Shown here one piece after another: positions 37,881-48,240 of a stretch of DNA of 64,000 bases. Location: the NCBI GenBank assembly GCA_030765065.1, contig CM060977.1, positions 95,931,795-95,995,794 on the forward strand. The letters run 5' to 3'. The notes below the pieces were generated by a model, which was not told the origin of the DNA, ran no database searches, and was given only the letters and a program-made list of their open reading frames with translations. The stretch comes from Deroplatys truncata (lineage: Eukaryota; Arthropoda; Insecta; Mantodea; Mantidae). A program made the translations under genes and the position numbers. Position 1 is the first letter of the stretch. Every line of letters begins with the position of its first letter.

Positions 37881-38006
37881 GCCTAATATTTGAAAAATGG
37901 GGTAAATTGCCTTACCTCTGCCCGCATTAGCGACTGAAATGGTCTTACGCTTGCTCTAACGTAATGCTGCCAACATATGAATAAAGCCACCGAAGCCCGT
38001 AAGATA

Positions 38007-38140
38007 CTCAGCCTCAAGGCGTAGCCGAGAGATTGAGGACCCTCAGCCTCAAAGCGTAGCCGAGGGATGTTTTTTAGAAGGAGAGGAGTGTAGCAAGTTG
38101 CGGCCGATGCGAAGCGACGACAGGGCGTAGCCGAGGGATC
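38007..38140 (+). repeat. repeated GCGTAGCCGAGRGAT motif
   Basis: CTCAGCCTCAAGGCGTAGCC (about 38007) recurs 35 bp later with one change (AAAGCGTAGCC), both followed by GAG(A/G)GAT. A third GGCGTAGCCGAGGGAT lies at about 38124. The first unit can fold through CCTCAA/TTGAGG. Function unknown. The minus-strand frame at 37883-38236 spans this and is not supported as a gene. Confidence 0.6.
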
Positions 38141-38149
38141 TGCACGTCT

Positions 38150-39439
38150 AAAACTCGAATGATTCACGTTCGCAGAAACAACAGTACATCGCATATTTAG
38201 TGCATTTCGCTTTTTATTTAGGTTGGCAGTATCCACTTTGCATATGATTTATCAGAAAAATGGCTACGTTTGTTGTGTTCCTCACGCGATTAGCCTATAT
38301 AAGTAAAACACCTAAAACAGGTGGGCACCAGATATAGAAGAGACCACATCATGTACTAAACTCACTCCTAAGCTAATTTATTTCATTATTTCTCACTTCC
38401 TTATACCAAATATAGGTGGGCAGAGATATGACAATTTTAAAATGTAATACGATCTTTATATAATCTTAAATAAACAATGCCATCCGCATTTTAAACTTTT
38501 CAATAAACGGCTTGTCATACTGAAAAGCATCTTAATTTTTAAACTCATTTTCTCAAAAATTAAACCATCTACGCTTTGTAATCCTCAAAAAAACCAAAGC
38601 TATACTATAAACTAAGCTGGTAACTTCATTCATACATCAAATCAAATCTTAAGGAACAGGCCCTTTTGAGAATCAGGATTTTAAGTTAGAATGATAAATC
38701 GTTGAAGTTTTAAAATAAATATGCCAAAATTTCTTTTATAAACTTAACCAAAAAATTGAACAGTATAACTATTAATCATGATATAAAAATATTCTAGTTC
38801 ACAAAAAGCAGCTCACATTAAGCTATAAATATGTGATAAAATATTTAAATATTAATATTTGACTGTGCTACAATGTTTTGAAAAATGATACATATTTTTC
38901 AGATTTTGAATTCTTTATTTGAATAGGACTTTCCTGACTGTTTGGTATATATTTATTTTCCTTAAACTTAGTTGCCTTAACCTATAAATTCCATAGAAGT
39001 GTTATCAAAACTGTGGAATTTTTTATGTTGTTTTCTCACTCCTTGTAAAGAACTATACAACATTTGTATAAAACACCTTCGAATTTTACTTACACCAACG
39101 TAAATAATGAAAATTCTGAATGACCGTGTACGAAGAGTTGAATGAAAGGTTGGACCATTCATTGATGGTCATTTGAGGGTCAAGTTACGTTTTGTAATTG
39201 ATAACCAACATAAACAGCTTTTATAACCGTTTTCTAATGTGAAAACAACATACAAAATTTAGGGTCCCATTAAAAAAAATTAAATTGACCCTAAACTAAC
39301 CATCACAATATCCTCCAAATAAAACACGACGTGATATTTATGTTTCCCATAATATCAAGCAACTTTTATTAAAGACCTTTCCTTTTACAACGCTTAGTTT
39401 TGGAGATATTGTACAGTCTCAACTTAAATGGTCCAGCGT
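38150..39439. other. unassigned AT-rich stretch
   Basis: No gene, RNA or repeat family recognised. Confidence 0.3.
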
Positions 39440-39593
39440 GTATAACGGAATGTTAATGTAGTTACTTTCGAAAAACCTTATCTGGATTAAAATTAAGTAG
39501 ATAGGGAATTAAGCTTTCGTAAAATAATTTGTATATCCACTTATAAACCATAGAAGGTAGAGAAAGCCATGTGAAAGTAACACATCCGATTTC
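39440..39593 (+). repeat. repeat A 3' end fragment
   Basis: Ends GGTAGAGAAAGCCATGTG...CACATCCGA, the family terminus. SINE-1 lies just beyond. Confidence 0.6.
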
Positions 39594-39624
39594 CTTTTCT
39601 TCTTCTTTCTCTGTTTAAACTGCT

Positions 39625-39950
39625 CTTATGTAGGACTTACACCCTCCAGAACTTACAGGCGGTTGCCTGGGGTCAGAGGCCCGTCGAGGAGCAGACACTC
39701 ATGCATCAGACAGAATATCCAGTATGGGTGATCAGCCCGATGCCTGGTATGGCAGGAAGGAAGTAGATGAAACGAAATGAGGTGAAATGGATGAAAGGAA
39801 AGGTGATGATGGAGCAGTTGGTGGAATGAATAGGGGAGGAAACCGGAGAACCGGAGAAAACTCGCCCAGACGTCGCTTTGTCCACTACAAATTCCACATG
39901 CGGGTCCCTGGGATTGAACTCGGGCCACCTCGGTGAGAGGCGAGCGGTCA
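39625..39950 (-). mobile_element. SINE-1 copy, head truncated
   Basis: The body is as at 16.8 kb (GGACTTACACCCTCCAGAAC at the 3' side, GATTGAACTCGGGCCACC near the head). The head stops at GAGGCGAGCGGTC, so the A-box end is missing. It lies between a plus and a minus fragment of repeat A. Confidence 0.78.
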
Positions 39951-39954
39951 GATT

Positions 39955-40015
39955 TCCTTTTACTTAGTGAAATCTCAAAATAGAATGTAATACTTCCACT
40001 ACCTACTAGGTAAAG
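39955..40015 (-). repeat. repeat A 5' end fragment
   Basis: A short reversed scrap with GAAATCTCAAAATAGAATG and ACTTCCACTACCTACTAGG, the first 60 bp of the family. Confidence 0.5.
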
Positions 40016-40599
40016 TCGAGTTCACAGAAATGTGGCAATGCTTGGTTTCCTATATTCGTTATTTAATGTTGCAGAAACTTAACATCCTTGTTGCACACCT
40101 ATCCTGGGTGAGGTATCTGTTATTGGTTTGAATTCAACTCCTATTCACACGCATTGGCCTATTAACAAAGTTGAGACCTAGGTGGCAGCGAAAGGGGAGG
40201 AGTACATTTCAGCTGAGTGGCTCAAAGAACATGTTTCCCAACAAGATCTGCACGGCAGTCTGACACTGAAATATTCACCTATGAAAGCAGTTTGGATTCA
40301 GACTCAGAAGTGAAGGATAAATGGAAAGTGAAACGAAAGTTAAGTGGAATACTAGAACCAGATAAGAGGCGTGCGGTTTAGTATTTGCTTACCAACATAG
40401 ACCACTGTGGGTTTTACCGGCTCGATTCCATGTGCTCAGGTACACGTGATGTTGCATTCACACGACCTTTTCTACTCACTCATTTCCAAATTATTATTTC
40501 AAAAGTTGTTAACCCCGGCAAACATTCAATTCATGTCTACTCATTTTCTTGTGGTATACAATAGGTAAAGCAGTCGATAAATTTATAAAGAGGGTGTTG
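40016..40599. other. unassigned stretch
   Basis: No recognised feature. Confidence 0.3.
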
Positions 40600-41085
40600 C
40601 AATGAATGGCTTTTAAATTGCATGCTCTTTTCATGACAACGGGGGAAAAAGTGACCTGAGAATATAATTTGAAAATTAAATATATATCTTGGAAACAGTT
40701 AACTCCATAAAAATGTGATAGTAATTTGTATGCCTTAACAAACAGTATCTATATTTATTACAGTAATATTTTGTACGTCTCTTACAGTTTACTGGTTACA
40801 CAAAAGTCCTTCAGAATGAAGAGGACTTCACAGGCTACTCCCATAAACATATGGTATTTTAGTCAAAGTTTTCAAAGCGATTTTGAGAGAATAGAAAATA
40901 ATAAAACATTTTTCACGTAAAGGAGACGCTGAATTGGGGGGGGGGAGAATCTTGAAATTCTGAAAACTCTTGGTATCATATCCTAAAGATGCTGAACTTC
41001 AATACTAAATTTTGTGTTTAACCGGCATTTCGTTCTTGTTTACACTATTCAGACACACACACACACACACATACACACACACAAA
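40600..41085 (-). repeat. repeat A (A2) fragment with CA run
   Basis: A reversed piece including CCTTCAGAATGAAGAGGAC and the G-run near 40940, ending in an expanded (CA)n at about 41050-41085, at the family's microsatellite spot. Confidence 0.65.
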
Positions 41086-41574
41086 CACTCGCACATGCGA
41101 ACATAAGGCACGGGCATTTACATAATAATTCTTTTATAGACACTAAGGCCTAAGAGTAGAACTTCTAACAGCGCACACGAGCTAAACTGTTTGGATTATC
41201 GCATTAGTGTAACCAACTTGGTTTCGAGTTCAATCACATGGCATTACCCTTTGTATTCGCACATGTTTACTAACTCGACTTGGTTTGATTACGTTTTACT
41301 TTTCATTATGTCTTTTCACATCATTAATTTCTCATTGTGCTCGCATTATCTGTTCAATCATCATAGTTCTTTTCATCGTAATTCGTTGGAGTCAACCTAT
41401 ACGTTATATCGACAGCTTTCTTTCATCTAAAACCTTACTCTTTTATCTAGCCCACAAAAATATTAAATGACGGAAGCTATGAATTCAGAAGAAACTGAAA
41501 TGGAAGTGAAATTGCAGAATCAGCAGAAAAAACAACAGTGGAAGTACCTGCACAAAAAATCCTTAAAGCAATAC
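41086..41574. other. unassigned stretch
   Basis: No recognised feature; the short overlapping frames have no domain. Confidence 0.3.
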
Positions 41575-41625
41575 AAATATATATGTATATGTATATATGT
41601 ATATGTATATATACATATATATAGG
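41575..41625 (+). repeat. AT/ATGT microsatellite
   Basis: Alternating ATATGTAT and ATATAT units next to the LTR-B edge. Confidence 0.85.
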
Positions 41626-41634
41626 ATTTAATCG

Positions 41635-42556
41635 CTGATTTGCGGGAGATTGTTTCTAGGAGTGTTCGCCCCACGTACAGTACAAAGTTTCCGGTGGCCT
41701 TCGCCCCACGTTTACTTTTCCGTTGGCATTCGCCCTACATTTACTTTATGCGTACTAACTATTTTAATGTTATTTATTTAAATACTATATATGCATGCCT
41801 CGGCTGCGTCAGTAGTAATTTGCAGAGCACGTATCTCTTAGCAGGGCTGGTACGGCCAAAAAACAAGGCTTGCACAAATTATAATTGTATTGTACTTTTT
41901 TTATTAATCCTGCACACGATTAAATAACACTTCACTGATATATTCTCCTATAGAGCTGTGTGGTTATTGTTAGTTGCACTTTTAACAGGTAACATTCTTA
42001 TTAATCTCACCGCAATGAGTTTTCATGTCTCACACTGAACCCGTACCGAAAACGAACTACTTGGGTACGCTTTCTAGTAGCGTCTACCAACTGAATTTGT
42101 ACATTTCCTCTATTTCTAGTTTCTGATTGGCTAAGCCTACTCCAATAGAATATCTTTATTTAACTTTTAGCTTTTGTACTTTTCGATTGGCTATTAATAA
42201 ACTGTTTTAAATATTACATTATTATTGTTCCAAGAATTATTAGTAGCCTTTGTAAACTTTCTAGTTTATTGTTGTCCCAAAGTTACGTCATTGTTATCAA
42301 CTTTTCGGCTTCCACTTTGTAATTCTGTTTGCTACGAAAGGCAGCTTGCTTCTATTCTTACAGCTCCTACGTTGTTAAACTACGTAATACATTCACATAA
42401 CATTATTATACATGTACATAATGAAATAAGCATAATACAATGATTGTAATATACACTTTATATATTATACACATATTGCTCTAAGGCGGGCTGTTATTAA
42501 ATTTTTATATTATATAGTTAGACTGATATCATTTAAGTGTTAAAAATACTGCCTCA
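41635..42556 (-). mobile_element. LTR-B copy
   Basis: On the minus strand from TGAGGCAGTATTTTT (right, 42556) to a left edge near the microsatellite that lacks the usual last few dozen bases. About 920 bp, sharing length and landmarks with the other four copies. Fossil. Confidence 0.7.
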
Positions 42557-42824
42557 AGTTGACTACTAGCGAATCAACAAAACACCAAAACATCTCACTT
42601 TTTAACACAAATTCTCTTGTTTCAAGAACGCGTTTTAAACATGATCTCTCTTAGTTTCAGGAATCAATATGGTATTATTGATATTTTACAAATTCGAGCG
42701 CTAAAAATAGTATATGCCATTCGGGTTTTATTTTGCTCGTAGAATTTCAAAAGTCGGCCTACGGTCTTCGTTTCGCAAACATTCCTACTCGTAAAATTAA
42801 GTCCCACTTTTACACCTTGTAATA
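42557..42824. other. unassigned short stretch
   Basis: No recognised feature. Confidence 0.3.
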
Positions 42825-42945
42825 TAATGTGCTGTTTTTATTCAGAGAACCTCAATGCATGTATGTATGGTAAATTATTGACAAACTTTTTGGATTGAAT
42901 GCAATACCTCTTCTTCCTACTAAGTACGTGGTAGAAAAGGTAAAA
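42825..42945 (-). repeat. repeat A 5' end fragment
   Basis: The reversed first 110 bp of the family, ending TACTAAGTACGTGGTAG...AAAGGTAAAA. Confidence 0.6.
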
Positions 42946-43064
42946 AGAAGAAAAGAATGCCTTATCAGATAGTGGGATAATACAAGCATCCAGCAATTTC
43001 TGTTTGTAACTACGAAATATGGAGCTGCTAACATATGAATGTTGTCTTCAATATTATGGAGCAG

Positions 43065-43510
43065 ATTATTTTAAATAAAACTGAAAAACTCATTTATGGT
43101 TCAATAGTACAAAGTAATTACTCTATGAAACAGAAACGTAGACACTGAATGGGAAACAAGAAATAAAAAAAAACCATCAGAGCTGGATTTTTGTCACAGG
43201 TCTTCTCGCATCAAGAAGGGATAAAATTAGAAGTACAAAATTGTAGGAAATAATGGATGTAAAAAATAATCATGCATATCAAAAGCATGAGAAACGATAG
43301 AATAGTACGAATGGTGCTAGTATGGGAAGCTGAAGGAAACAGGACGTAGAAGACCAAGAGAACCATGGAGGGACGGAGTCTGAAGAAACATGCGTCTAGA
43401 GGACTAACATATTAAGATACACAGGATAGGGATTTATAGAGAAATAAAGTTGTAATTGGGTCGTAGGAAAACTACTGTATGGTGGAACATTCCAAAATAA
43501 AATTTAAATA
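43065..43510 (+). mobile_element. LINE 3' end (RTE-like C-terminus)
   Basis: Degraded translation follows the familiar order of a non-LTR reverse transcriptase tail: LIYGS, a TLNGKQEIKK-like stretch, IVRMVLVWEAEG, then RPREPWRDGV. It matches the piece at 16.3 kb at DNA level (AGGATAGGGATTTAT). Stops and frame changes are present, so it is not coding. 5'-truncated. Confidence 0.62.
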
Positions 43511-44042
43511 ATGCAGCGCTAATATCTAAGAGTAGAGCATTATGTGGGAAGCCAAGCGCGTTATTATACACATTATAAAGCAATCGACAGATATTCAATC
43601 ACCGGGAACGAGTGTAAACAACACTTGCACCCGAACTGCACTTAGAGTAATTGTTTTAATACCCCTGAGCATAATAATGATTCAACCCGATATTTCATTA
43701 AAGCTAGCACTGACATCTGTTGTTTCTGCACTGCACCTGGACCTTATTGTGTATGTTACGAGAACTGGGTATTATTCCTGAAGCTGGAATAACGCGTGAA
43801 TATTTAGCAGAGGATCGAGTTATATTTCGACAGCAAGTTTTCTTGTTACTCACACTCCCCGCTTCTCGCTGCAGAGGAGATGAGAAATAACATTCTCTGC
43901 GATCCGACCCCTCCAAGCTACGCTCTCTGCTTGAGAATGCGGTGTTTTCTCTCGCGAAAATTTTACAGAAGTGAAATGATTTAGACGTGGAGAAGAAGCC
44001 CCGGCAATAGCTCTCTTTCCCTTCCCATCTCGTTTTTTTCAG
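43511..44042. other. unassigned stretch, GC-richer toward the right
   Basis: Short frames without domains. The last 30 bases are a strong pyrimidine tract leading to the acceptor at 44041-44042. Confidence 0.3.
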
Positions 44043-44160
44043 CAGCTTCTTGCAACAGCTTTTAAATAATATGGATTTAGCGCGATTTTTGCTTAGAGGA
44101 AAAGCCGTTTCCAGAGCTCTGAAAGCAGATATTGCAGTAAACGGTGACCTACAAGAATGT
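44043..44160 (+). other. possible host exon running into a SINE
   Basis: A very good acceptor (CTCGTTTTTTTCAG, AG at 44041-44042) precedes an open stretch. In one frame it reads FLQQLLNNMDLARFLLRG and continues to LQECTLL, with an ATG at 44071. The frame stays open through the tRNA-like head of SINE-3 to a stop at 44254-44256. A donor-like GCA|GTAAAC lies near 44132. The peptide was not recognised. It may be an exon, a SINE-exonised frame, or chance. Confidence 0.2.
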
Positions 44161-44340
44161 ACTTTGCTGACCCGTAGCTCGGTTGGTAGAGCACCTGCCT
44201 GCTGTGCGAGGTGTCACGGGTTCGATTCTCGACACTTATTGGGCATTTTACTCTAGCTATGACTATTTCCTATCCTCCCTAGTCTCTGGAAGTATGAATG
44301 AGAGTGTGGATGTGTGTGTGATCTACTGATTAAAGCCCAA
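44161..44340 (+). mobile_element. SINE-3 (tRNA-Ala-like head)
   Basis: Head GACCCGTAGCTCGGTTGG (A-box) and ACGGGTTCGATTCTCG (B-box), followed by a body ending GAATGAGAGTGTGG...TGTGTGTG. Related to the minus-strand piece at 24.8 kb. The 5' and 3' ends of the head do not pair as an acceptor stem, so this is not a tRNA gene. Confidence 0.65.
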
Positions 44341-44519
44341 ACAGTACAAGAAGTTCAACGACAAGAGAATACCAGTTTACACCATTGCCAATAGGCAATC
44401 AGTTCCAAAGGAAAGACCGCCAACAGGACCAATATAGTTGAAGGCGGGGTATAAATGAAGCTAAAAAGAACGTACTTGAGTAAACGTACACACTTGGAGA
44501 GTCATTAATATATACTATG
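44341..44519. other. short unassigned stretch beyond the array
   Basis: Lies past the array on the predicted transcript's 3' side. No AATAAA was seen on the minus strand here, so no RNA end can be set. Confidence 0.3.
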
Positions 44520-45488
44520 ACACTTCTATTTTCACTGCAACCTCACCAAGGTAATTTACTGTAGCTTCACTAACGTGATGTAGTTCAATTTTCACTATTA
44601 CTTCACTAAGGTAATGTAGTTCAATTTTCACTGCCACTTCACTAACGTGATGTAATTCAGTTTTCACTACTACTTCACTAACATGATCTAGTTTAATTTA
44701 AACTCTCACTACACTAATGTGATCTAGTTTGGTATTCTGAATTTTCACTAACGCGATTTAGTTCAGTTTTCATTATTGCTTAACTAACGTGATTTAATTA
44801 AATGTTCACTGGCTCTTCACTAACGTGATTTAGTTCAATTTTCACGGTCACTTTACTAGTATACTTGGTTCAGTTTTCAGGCTGAATTTACGAATGTGAT
44901 TTAGTTCAGCTTTCACTGGCACTTCATAAACGCGTTGAAATTTAGTTTTCATTACAACTTAGCTAATATAATGTAGTTCAGTTTTTACTGTCATTTCACT
45001 AATGTAATCTAGTTCAGCTTAAATGTCACTTTACTAACGCGACCTGTTTCCGTTTTCACTAGCACTTCAGTTACGTGATTTACTTCAGTTTTCACTCACT
45101 TCACTAATGCCGTATAGTTCAGTTTACATTCTCATTTCACTAACGTCATCTAGTTCGGCTTACTCCTTCACTTCACTAAAGTTATCTATTTAGTTTACAC
45201 TCTCACTTCACTAATCTGAATCTAGTTCAGTTCTGTCACTTTACTTTCGAAACTTAGTTCAGTTTTTACTGTCACTTCACTTTTGTGACTTAGTTTAGTT
45301 TTCACTGTCACTTCACTAAGGTGATTTCGTTAAGCTTTCACTCTCACTTCAGTTTCATGACTAGTTCAGTTTTTACTGTTACTTCACTTTTGTGACTTAT
45401 TTTAGTTTTCAGTTCATTCAAATAATTTCGTTCAGTTTTCACTGTCGCTTCTCTTTCGTGACAGTTCAGGTTTCACTGCCACTTCACT
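44520..45488 (-). repeat. 36-bp tandem repeat array, about 26 units
   Basis: Plus-strand units look like CTTCACTAACGTGAT followed by TTAGTTCAGTTTTCACTGTCA-type sequence, with period mostly 36 bp and some units 33-35. Units differ from each other by several bases, so the array is not freshly amplified. Read on the minus strand, the consensus unit translates without stop as VKTELNHVSEVT, but the length changes prevent a long frame. Its right edge is about 180 nt downstream of the predicted start of the minus-strand heat-shock-type promoter at 45.69 kb. It is therefore the likely body of that transcript. Confidence 0.9.
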
Positions 45489-45665
45489 CCTCGGAACGTA
45501 GCGCCGCAATCAGACATGCGCGAAGGAGCCCCTTCTTCCTTGCGCTTCCCTAGTCGAACACAAGACCTCTATATTTGCTTATAATAATAACACTGTGTAG
45601 GTCGTCATTGTCGTCACGAGCTCACCGAAGGAACGTACTTAGTTACCAGCACTTTATTCGCATCA
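45489..45665 (-). ncRNA. predicted 5' part of a heat-shock-type repeat transcript
   Basis: About 175 bp between the TATA-based start estimate (about 45665) and the array. The minus-strand frames are short and the plus-strand frame at 45575-45832 crosses the promoter, so neither suggests a protein. With the array at 44520-45488 it would form a repeat-containing RNA. The comparison is Drosophila hsr-omega, a heat-induced RNA with a unique 5' part and a tandem array. The likeness is in layout only and the transcript itself is inferred. Confidence 0.35.
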
Positions 45666-45771
45666 CTAAGGCACTTACTGACACTCGCTTATATACCACA
45701 ACAGTTTCTGGAAGATTCCAGGATTACCTCGCGAGCGCATGTGGGAGAGCTCTCCTTATCTCTTCAATTGG
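45666..45771 (-). promoter_or_regulatory. heat-shock-type promoter, minus strand
   Basis: A heat-shock element at 45706-45723 reads TTCtgGAAgaTTCcaGga on the plus strand: three perfect alternating pentamers and one with a single mismatch. Eleven bp further, in minus direction, is TATATAAG (45695-45688) within GTATATAAGCGAG. An ATTGG/CCAAT box lies at 45767-45771. HSF trimers bind nTTCnnGAAnnTTCn, and this spacing to the TATA box is that of insect hsp promoters. The start site is estimated at about 45665. A mariner ends 58 bp beyond the CCAAT box. Confidence 0.6.
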
Positions 45772-45828
45772 CCTGTCGGTTGGCGCCATCCACCTTATAA
45801 TCTCAGCACGTAACTGCATCACAATATA

Positions 45829-47046
45829 TTAGGTTATCCCATAAGTAATATAGTGTTTTATAAGATAGAATTGGTTTTCTTTGGTTCGCCAATACTATTT
45901 ACAGAATGACATGGCTAGTATTGCGTATATTGTAAGAATGTGTAAGTCGTCAGTTGTTAATACACAATTACAAAATGGAAGTTGCAAAGTCCGAGATTAG
46001 ACTCCTTCCAAAGCACTACTGGAAATCAAGATTTGTGAAGTGTAAGGAAAAGTTGTCGTTAGTGAGCGTGTCGCACAACGATGGTTCCACGTTTCAACAA
46101 TGAAGAAGAAAACACTAAAGATTTACCTCGTTCTGGAAGACCTAAATTATGGGATACTGAGAAACCAAGCAAAGTTTTGGAAGAAAATCCACAAAAAGTA
46201 CTCATAGGCTGTCGGAACAACTTGCTCCTCAAAACACACCATACATCGCCAGATTAAGACACTTGGAAAATCAAACAGAAACTGTAGTTCTGTACCTCAT
46301 GAATTGACACTTCAACAGGTTCAATGTAGAGTGGACATCTGTCGTCACTTTATCAGTAATCTCATGGTTGATAGATTTATCAGAATAATTGTCACATGTG
46401 ACGAAAAATGAGTCTATTACTGCAACCCTGATGCCTCGAAACACTAGCTCAATCCCCGTCAACCTGCCAAAGTCATCGCTAAAAAGAATCAGTTCGGCCC
46501 CAAAGTAAAGTTGTGTGTCTGGTTGAATTTTGAAAGAGTGATTCACTAGGAGTTTGTTCCAAACGGACGTGCAGGCAATGCAGATCTTCATTCTCAACAA
46601 CTGGAACGAGTTCATAAAATTTAGAGACGGAGATACCCAGCATTAGTCAACCGAGAGAGTTCTCTTGCAGAAGGACAATGCAAACTCTCTACTACAGGAA
46701 CAATCTTGAAAAAATTCAGGAATTTGAAGGAGTCGAACTATTACCACACCCAGCATACAGCCGTGATCCTGCGCGTTCAGATCACTATCTGTTTCGATCC
46801 ATGGCTCATTTCTTGCGTGGAAGACATTTTGAAAACATTGAAACTGTGGAAGTGGATCTCACCGAATTTTCTTCGCATCAAAACACAGAGACCGGTGCCG
46901 TTGCGGGATAATAAACCTCGCTGAAAGATGATTAAACGCATAGAATCAGATGGTCTCCAATTAGAAAAGCAGTTTAATTTATTGTCAGAAAACGCTCCAA
47001 ATAAAATTTTGCTTAAAAAGCGACATTACTTATGAGACACCATCTA
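45829..47046 (+). mobile_element. mariner element, full length, broken transposase
   Basis: 1218 bp with TA at 45827-45828 and 47047-47048. The termini TTAGGTTATCCCATAAGTAA and (reverse) TAGATGGTGTCTCATAAGTA pair. Size is normal for mariner. It sits upstream of the minus-strand heat-shock-type promoter, so it could separate that promoter from older upstream sequence. Confidence 0.88.
45975..46955 (+). pseudogene. mariner transposase pseudogene
   Basis: Opens at ATG (45975) with MEVAKSEIR. After frame changes it continues with DLPRSGRP-like, ENPQKS, VTCDEK (first catalytic Asp, near 46395), then VELLPHPAYSRDPARSDHYLF (near 46730), which holds the third catalytic Asp, and FLRGRHFENIE. The family is the D34D mariner transposase of about 345 residues, with an N-terminal helix-turn-helix and a DDD catalytic core that cuts and joins at TA. 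Several frameshifts and in-frame stops make it inactive. The short minus-strand frame at 46271-46615 is a shadow of it. Confidence 0.82.
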
Positions 47047-47214
47047 TACCACCTACATCACTCGTAGGTTAATATTTATGTTTGGACATTGTAATCTTGG
47101 TTATTTTGCTTAATTTGTCAATCCTTGGAAAGGACATTCAAAAAATCTGATGTATTGCATTTCCAATACTATTTCTACCAACAACTTGTATATTTTTACG
47201 GAACTTCTCTAAAC

Positions 47215-48240
47215 TTGTTTTTCTATCTACTTCACGTTAAGCAGACAACCTTTGCAGGAAGCTTCATTACACATTTCGTTTTAAAAAGATAGTGGATAGA
47301 GGAATGCGAACTGATAGTTATGTGTTTAAAAGCGAGTCAATATAGGCTCGTATCTCCTTGACATCGTCAGAAAGTATTGAATAACGACAACACTTAAAAC
47401 TGAAGAAGTATTAAAAGCTTCAAACCATTAATAAAGGATATATCAGGAATAGCTAACAGCACAAAAAGCAATCTTTTAGAGAAATCAACATTTTATATCC
47501 TGTACGTTTTTGTGTGTGCATTATGGTTTACCCGTTACACAGAATTCCTTCTCACTAAGAAGATTCGCAGAAGATTCAAGTTATAACCTAAATTTCATTT
47601 GGCATGTAAATATTTTAAATAATCGATATTTTAATCAAAATCGCTAACATTTTTGAGCAATTAAAGATTACAAAAACATTTCCATGCAAAATATAGTTTA
47701 GGGTTGGAGCATTCTTGGAAAATCTGAAAGTGAATTACCAATTTTGGTGTGTGTTGTGTTCTTTACACACAAACACACGGATGTTTTTCTAAAAATTTAT
47801 AAAATAAATGAGTCGAATGATATTAAAAGCCTTCACTTACATCATGATGGTAAAATCTGGACAATCGTTTCGATACTTCAAGGTCTCATTTTCTGCAGGA
47901 AGTGGAAAAGACTGACTCTCGCTCCATGATGCAAATGTGTCTGACCCGTGGAACGAGAGTCAGTGGTTTCCAATTCCTGCAGAAGATGAGACCTTGAAGT
48001 CTCGAAACGATCGTCCAGATTTTACCATCATGATGTAAGTGAAGGCTTTTAATATCATTCGGCTCATTTATATTATCAATTGACTTCTTCACTATGAAGA
48101 TCGTCCTGTTTCAATTTTGATTTTCTAAAAATTATTTCTCAAAACGTGTACTGCCAGTCAAATCTCGATATATTGAAATCATAGTTGAAATACAATACTT
48201 CCTCTGCTTACCTTAGACAAGTAATGGAGAAAGTAATATA
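47215..48240 (-). repeat. repeat A (A2), split by a hairpin insertion
   Basis: The reversed copy runs from ACACATTTCGTTTTAAAAAG to GTAATGGAGAAAGTAATA at 48240, where a mariner begins. The hairpin insertion at 47801-48120 splits it, and a TTTTCTAAAAATT(T)AT duplication marks the target. Confidence 0.65.
47801..48120. repeat. hairpin insertion with 120-bp inverted arms
   Basis: Arms at 47804-47926 and 47950-48071 are reverse complements with only a few mismatches. Both read ATGATATTAAAAGCCTTCAC and continue ACATCATGATGGTAAAATCT, around a loop of about 23 bp. About 49 bp of unpaired sequence follows the right arm. A direct repeat TTTTCTAAAAATT(T)AT (47785-47800; 48120-48134) flanks it. Each arm encodes the peptide NDIKSLHLHHDGKIWTIVS on opposite strands, which follows from the inversion and is not evidence of a gene. 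Transcribed, it would fold into a near-perfect long hairpin. Confidence 0.85.

Noticed and set aside
37883-38236. 117-codon minus-strand gene
   Set aside because: The frame crosses the GCGTAGCCGAG repeats, has low-complexity composition and no recognisable domain or splice context.
44165-44235. tRNA-Ala gene on the plus strand
   Set aside because: A- and B-box sequences are good, but the ends do not pair as an acceptor stem and a body shared with the 24.8-kb copy follows, so it is a SINE head.
44520-45488. protein with 12-residue repeats from the 36-bp array
   Set aside because: The consensus unit is stop-free in one frame, but unit lengths of 33-35 bp shift the frame and no long open frame exists.
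44520-45488. CRISPR array
   Set aside because: Contiguous diverged tandem units without unique spacers in a eukaryotic setting.
45575-45832. 85-codon plus-strand gene
   Set aside because: It runs through the heat-shock element and TATA box of the opposite strand and has no domain.
46271-46615. 114-codon minus-strand gene
   Set aside because: It is the shadow of the mariner transposase pseudogene on the plus strand.
47744-48092. a conserved protein NDIKSLHLHHDGKIWTIVS encoded on both strands
   Set aside because: The likeness follows automatically from the inverted DNA arms.
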